In this document: positions 8,465 to 8,747 of the stretch, piece by piece
How positions within the stretch are numbered: the first letter of the stretch is position 1
Layout: the number at the start of each line of letters is the position of its first letter
Assembly: GCA_003543035.1 (NCBI GenBank)
Contig: DPJL01000059.1
Coordinates: 1 to 8,747 of the forward strand
Length of the DNA: 8,747 nucleotides
Reading direction: 5' to 3'
DNA from: Micromonosporaceae bacterium
Lineage (GTDB): Bacteria > Actinomycetota > Actinomycetes > Mycobacteriales > Micromonosporaceae
Program-made: the position numbers and the translations under genes
Notes under the pieces: model-generated
Database searches by the model: none
Told to the model about the DNA's origin: nothing
Seen by the model: only the letters and a program-made list of their open reading frames with translations

Positions 8465-8747
8465 GTGGCTCAGTTCATTTACACGCTCGAAAAGGCACGT
8501 CGCGCGCATGGCGACAAGGTCGTCCTCGACAACGTGACCCTCAATTTCCTTCCCGGCGCCAAAATCGGGGTAGTCGGCCCCAACGGCGCGGGTAAATCCA
8601 GCCTCTTGAAGATCATGGCTGGGCTGGATCAACCGAGCAACGGTGAGGCTCGTCTCATGCCCGGCTACACGGTGGGCATGGTGGCTCAGGAGCCGCGCCT
8701 GGACGAGTCGCTGACCGTGCTGGAGAACATCGAGCTCGCCGTCGCCG
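8465..8747 (+). CDS. ettA: Energy-dependent translational throttle protein EttA (ABC-F), N-terminal part, runs off right edge
   Basis: The first 94 codons of an ABC-F ATPase are present. EttA proteins bind the ribosomal E site and gate early elongation according to ATP/ADP levels; they have no membrane domain. The start reads (V/M)AQFIYTLEKARRAHGDK, close to the E. coli EttA start as I recall it (MAQFVYTM). FLPGAKIGVVGPNGAGKSSLLKIMAGLD follows in two parts: the Walker A motif is GPNGAGKS (38-45) with K44, then the helix to residue 54. VAQEP (73-77) holds the Q-loop glutamine Q75. The arm, signature motif, Walker B, linker and second ABC domain lie outside the window. The start is well supported by GGGAGG. 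The gene is divergent from otsA with only 38 bases between them. Other ABC-F proteins share the Walker A region, but the AQFIYT start and the QEP segment favour EttA. Confidence 0.92.
   Translation, partial: MAQFIYTLEKARRAHGDKVVLDNVTLNFLPGAKIGVVGPNGAGKSSLLKIMAGLDQPSNGEARLMPGYTVGMVAQEPRLDESLTVLENIELAVA

Overview
The window looks like chromosomal DNA from a high-GC Gram-positive actinomycete. The clues are strong GC bias at third codon positions, frequent GTG starts, a class A penicillin-binding protein of mycobacterial/pseudonocardial flavour, a shortened CysG of the mycobacterial kind and an EttA-type ABC-F gene. A Pseudonocardiales-like host is my guess from the combination of genes; the sequence does not prove it. 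The window is almost entirely coding: the only gaps are about 97, 26 and 38 bases. I see no mobile element, CRISPR array, tRNA or rRNA.

Layout, left to right. (1) Minus strand, 1-1133: N-terminal 377 codons of a class A penicillin-binding protein (glycosyltransferase family 51 domain), running off the left edge. (2) A 97-base divergent spacer. (3) Plus strand, 1231-3542: cobT then cysG, overlapping by 4 bases, a two-gene corrinoid/siroheme unit. CysG makes precorrin-2 early in the pathway and CobT activates the lower-ligand base late in it. (4) Minus strand, 8426 to 3537: an apparent three-gene unit, read otsA (trehalose-6-phosphate synthase), then a fused otsB-GH15 gene (trehalose-6-phosphate phosphatase plus a trehalase-like glycoside hydrolase), then a tandem-domain GNAT acetyltransferase. 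The first two overlap by 11 bases and the third follows after 26 bases. (5) Plus strand, 8465 to the right edge: the first 94 codons of ettA, divergent from otsA across only 38 bases. The cob unit and the trehalose unit converge, and their last genes overlap tail to tail by 6 bases.

The most interesting item is the OtsB-GH15 fusion. One polypeptide carries an intact HAD phosphatase active site, which makes trehalose, and an apparently intact GH15 active site of the trehalase group, which would break it down. It is co-transcribed with the enzyme that makes the phosphatase's substrate. Second is the crowded otsA/ettA junction, where a plausible ettA promoter lies inside the 5' end of otsA and otsA looks as if it could be transcribed without a leader from an overlapping, opposing promoter. 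The remaining genes are ordinary housekeeping genes. I did not find a clearly new defence or mobile system here.
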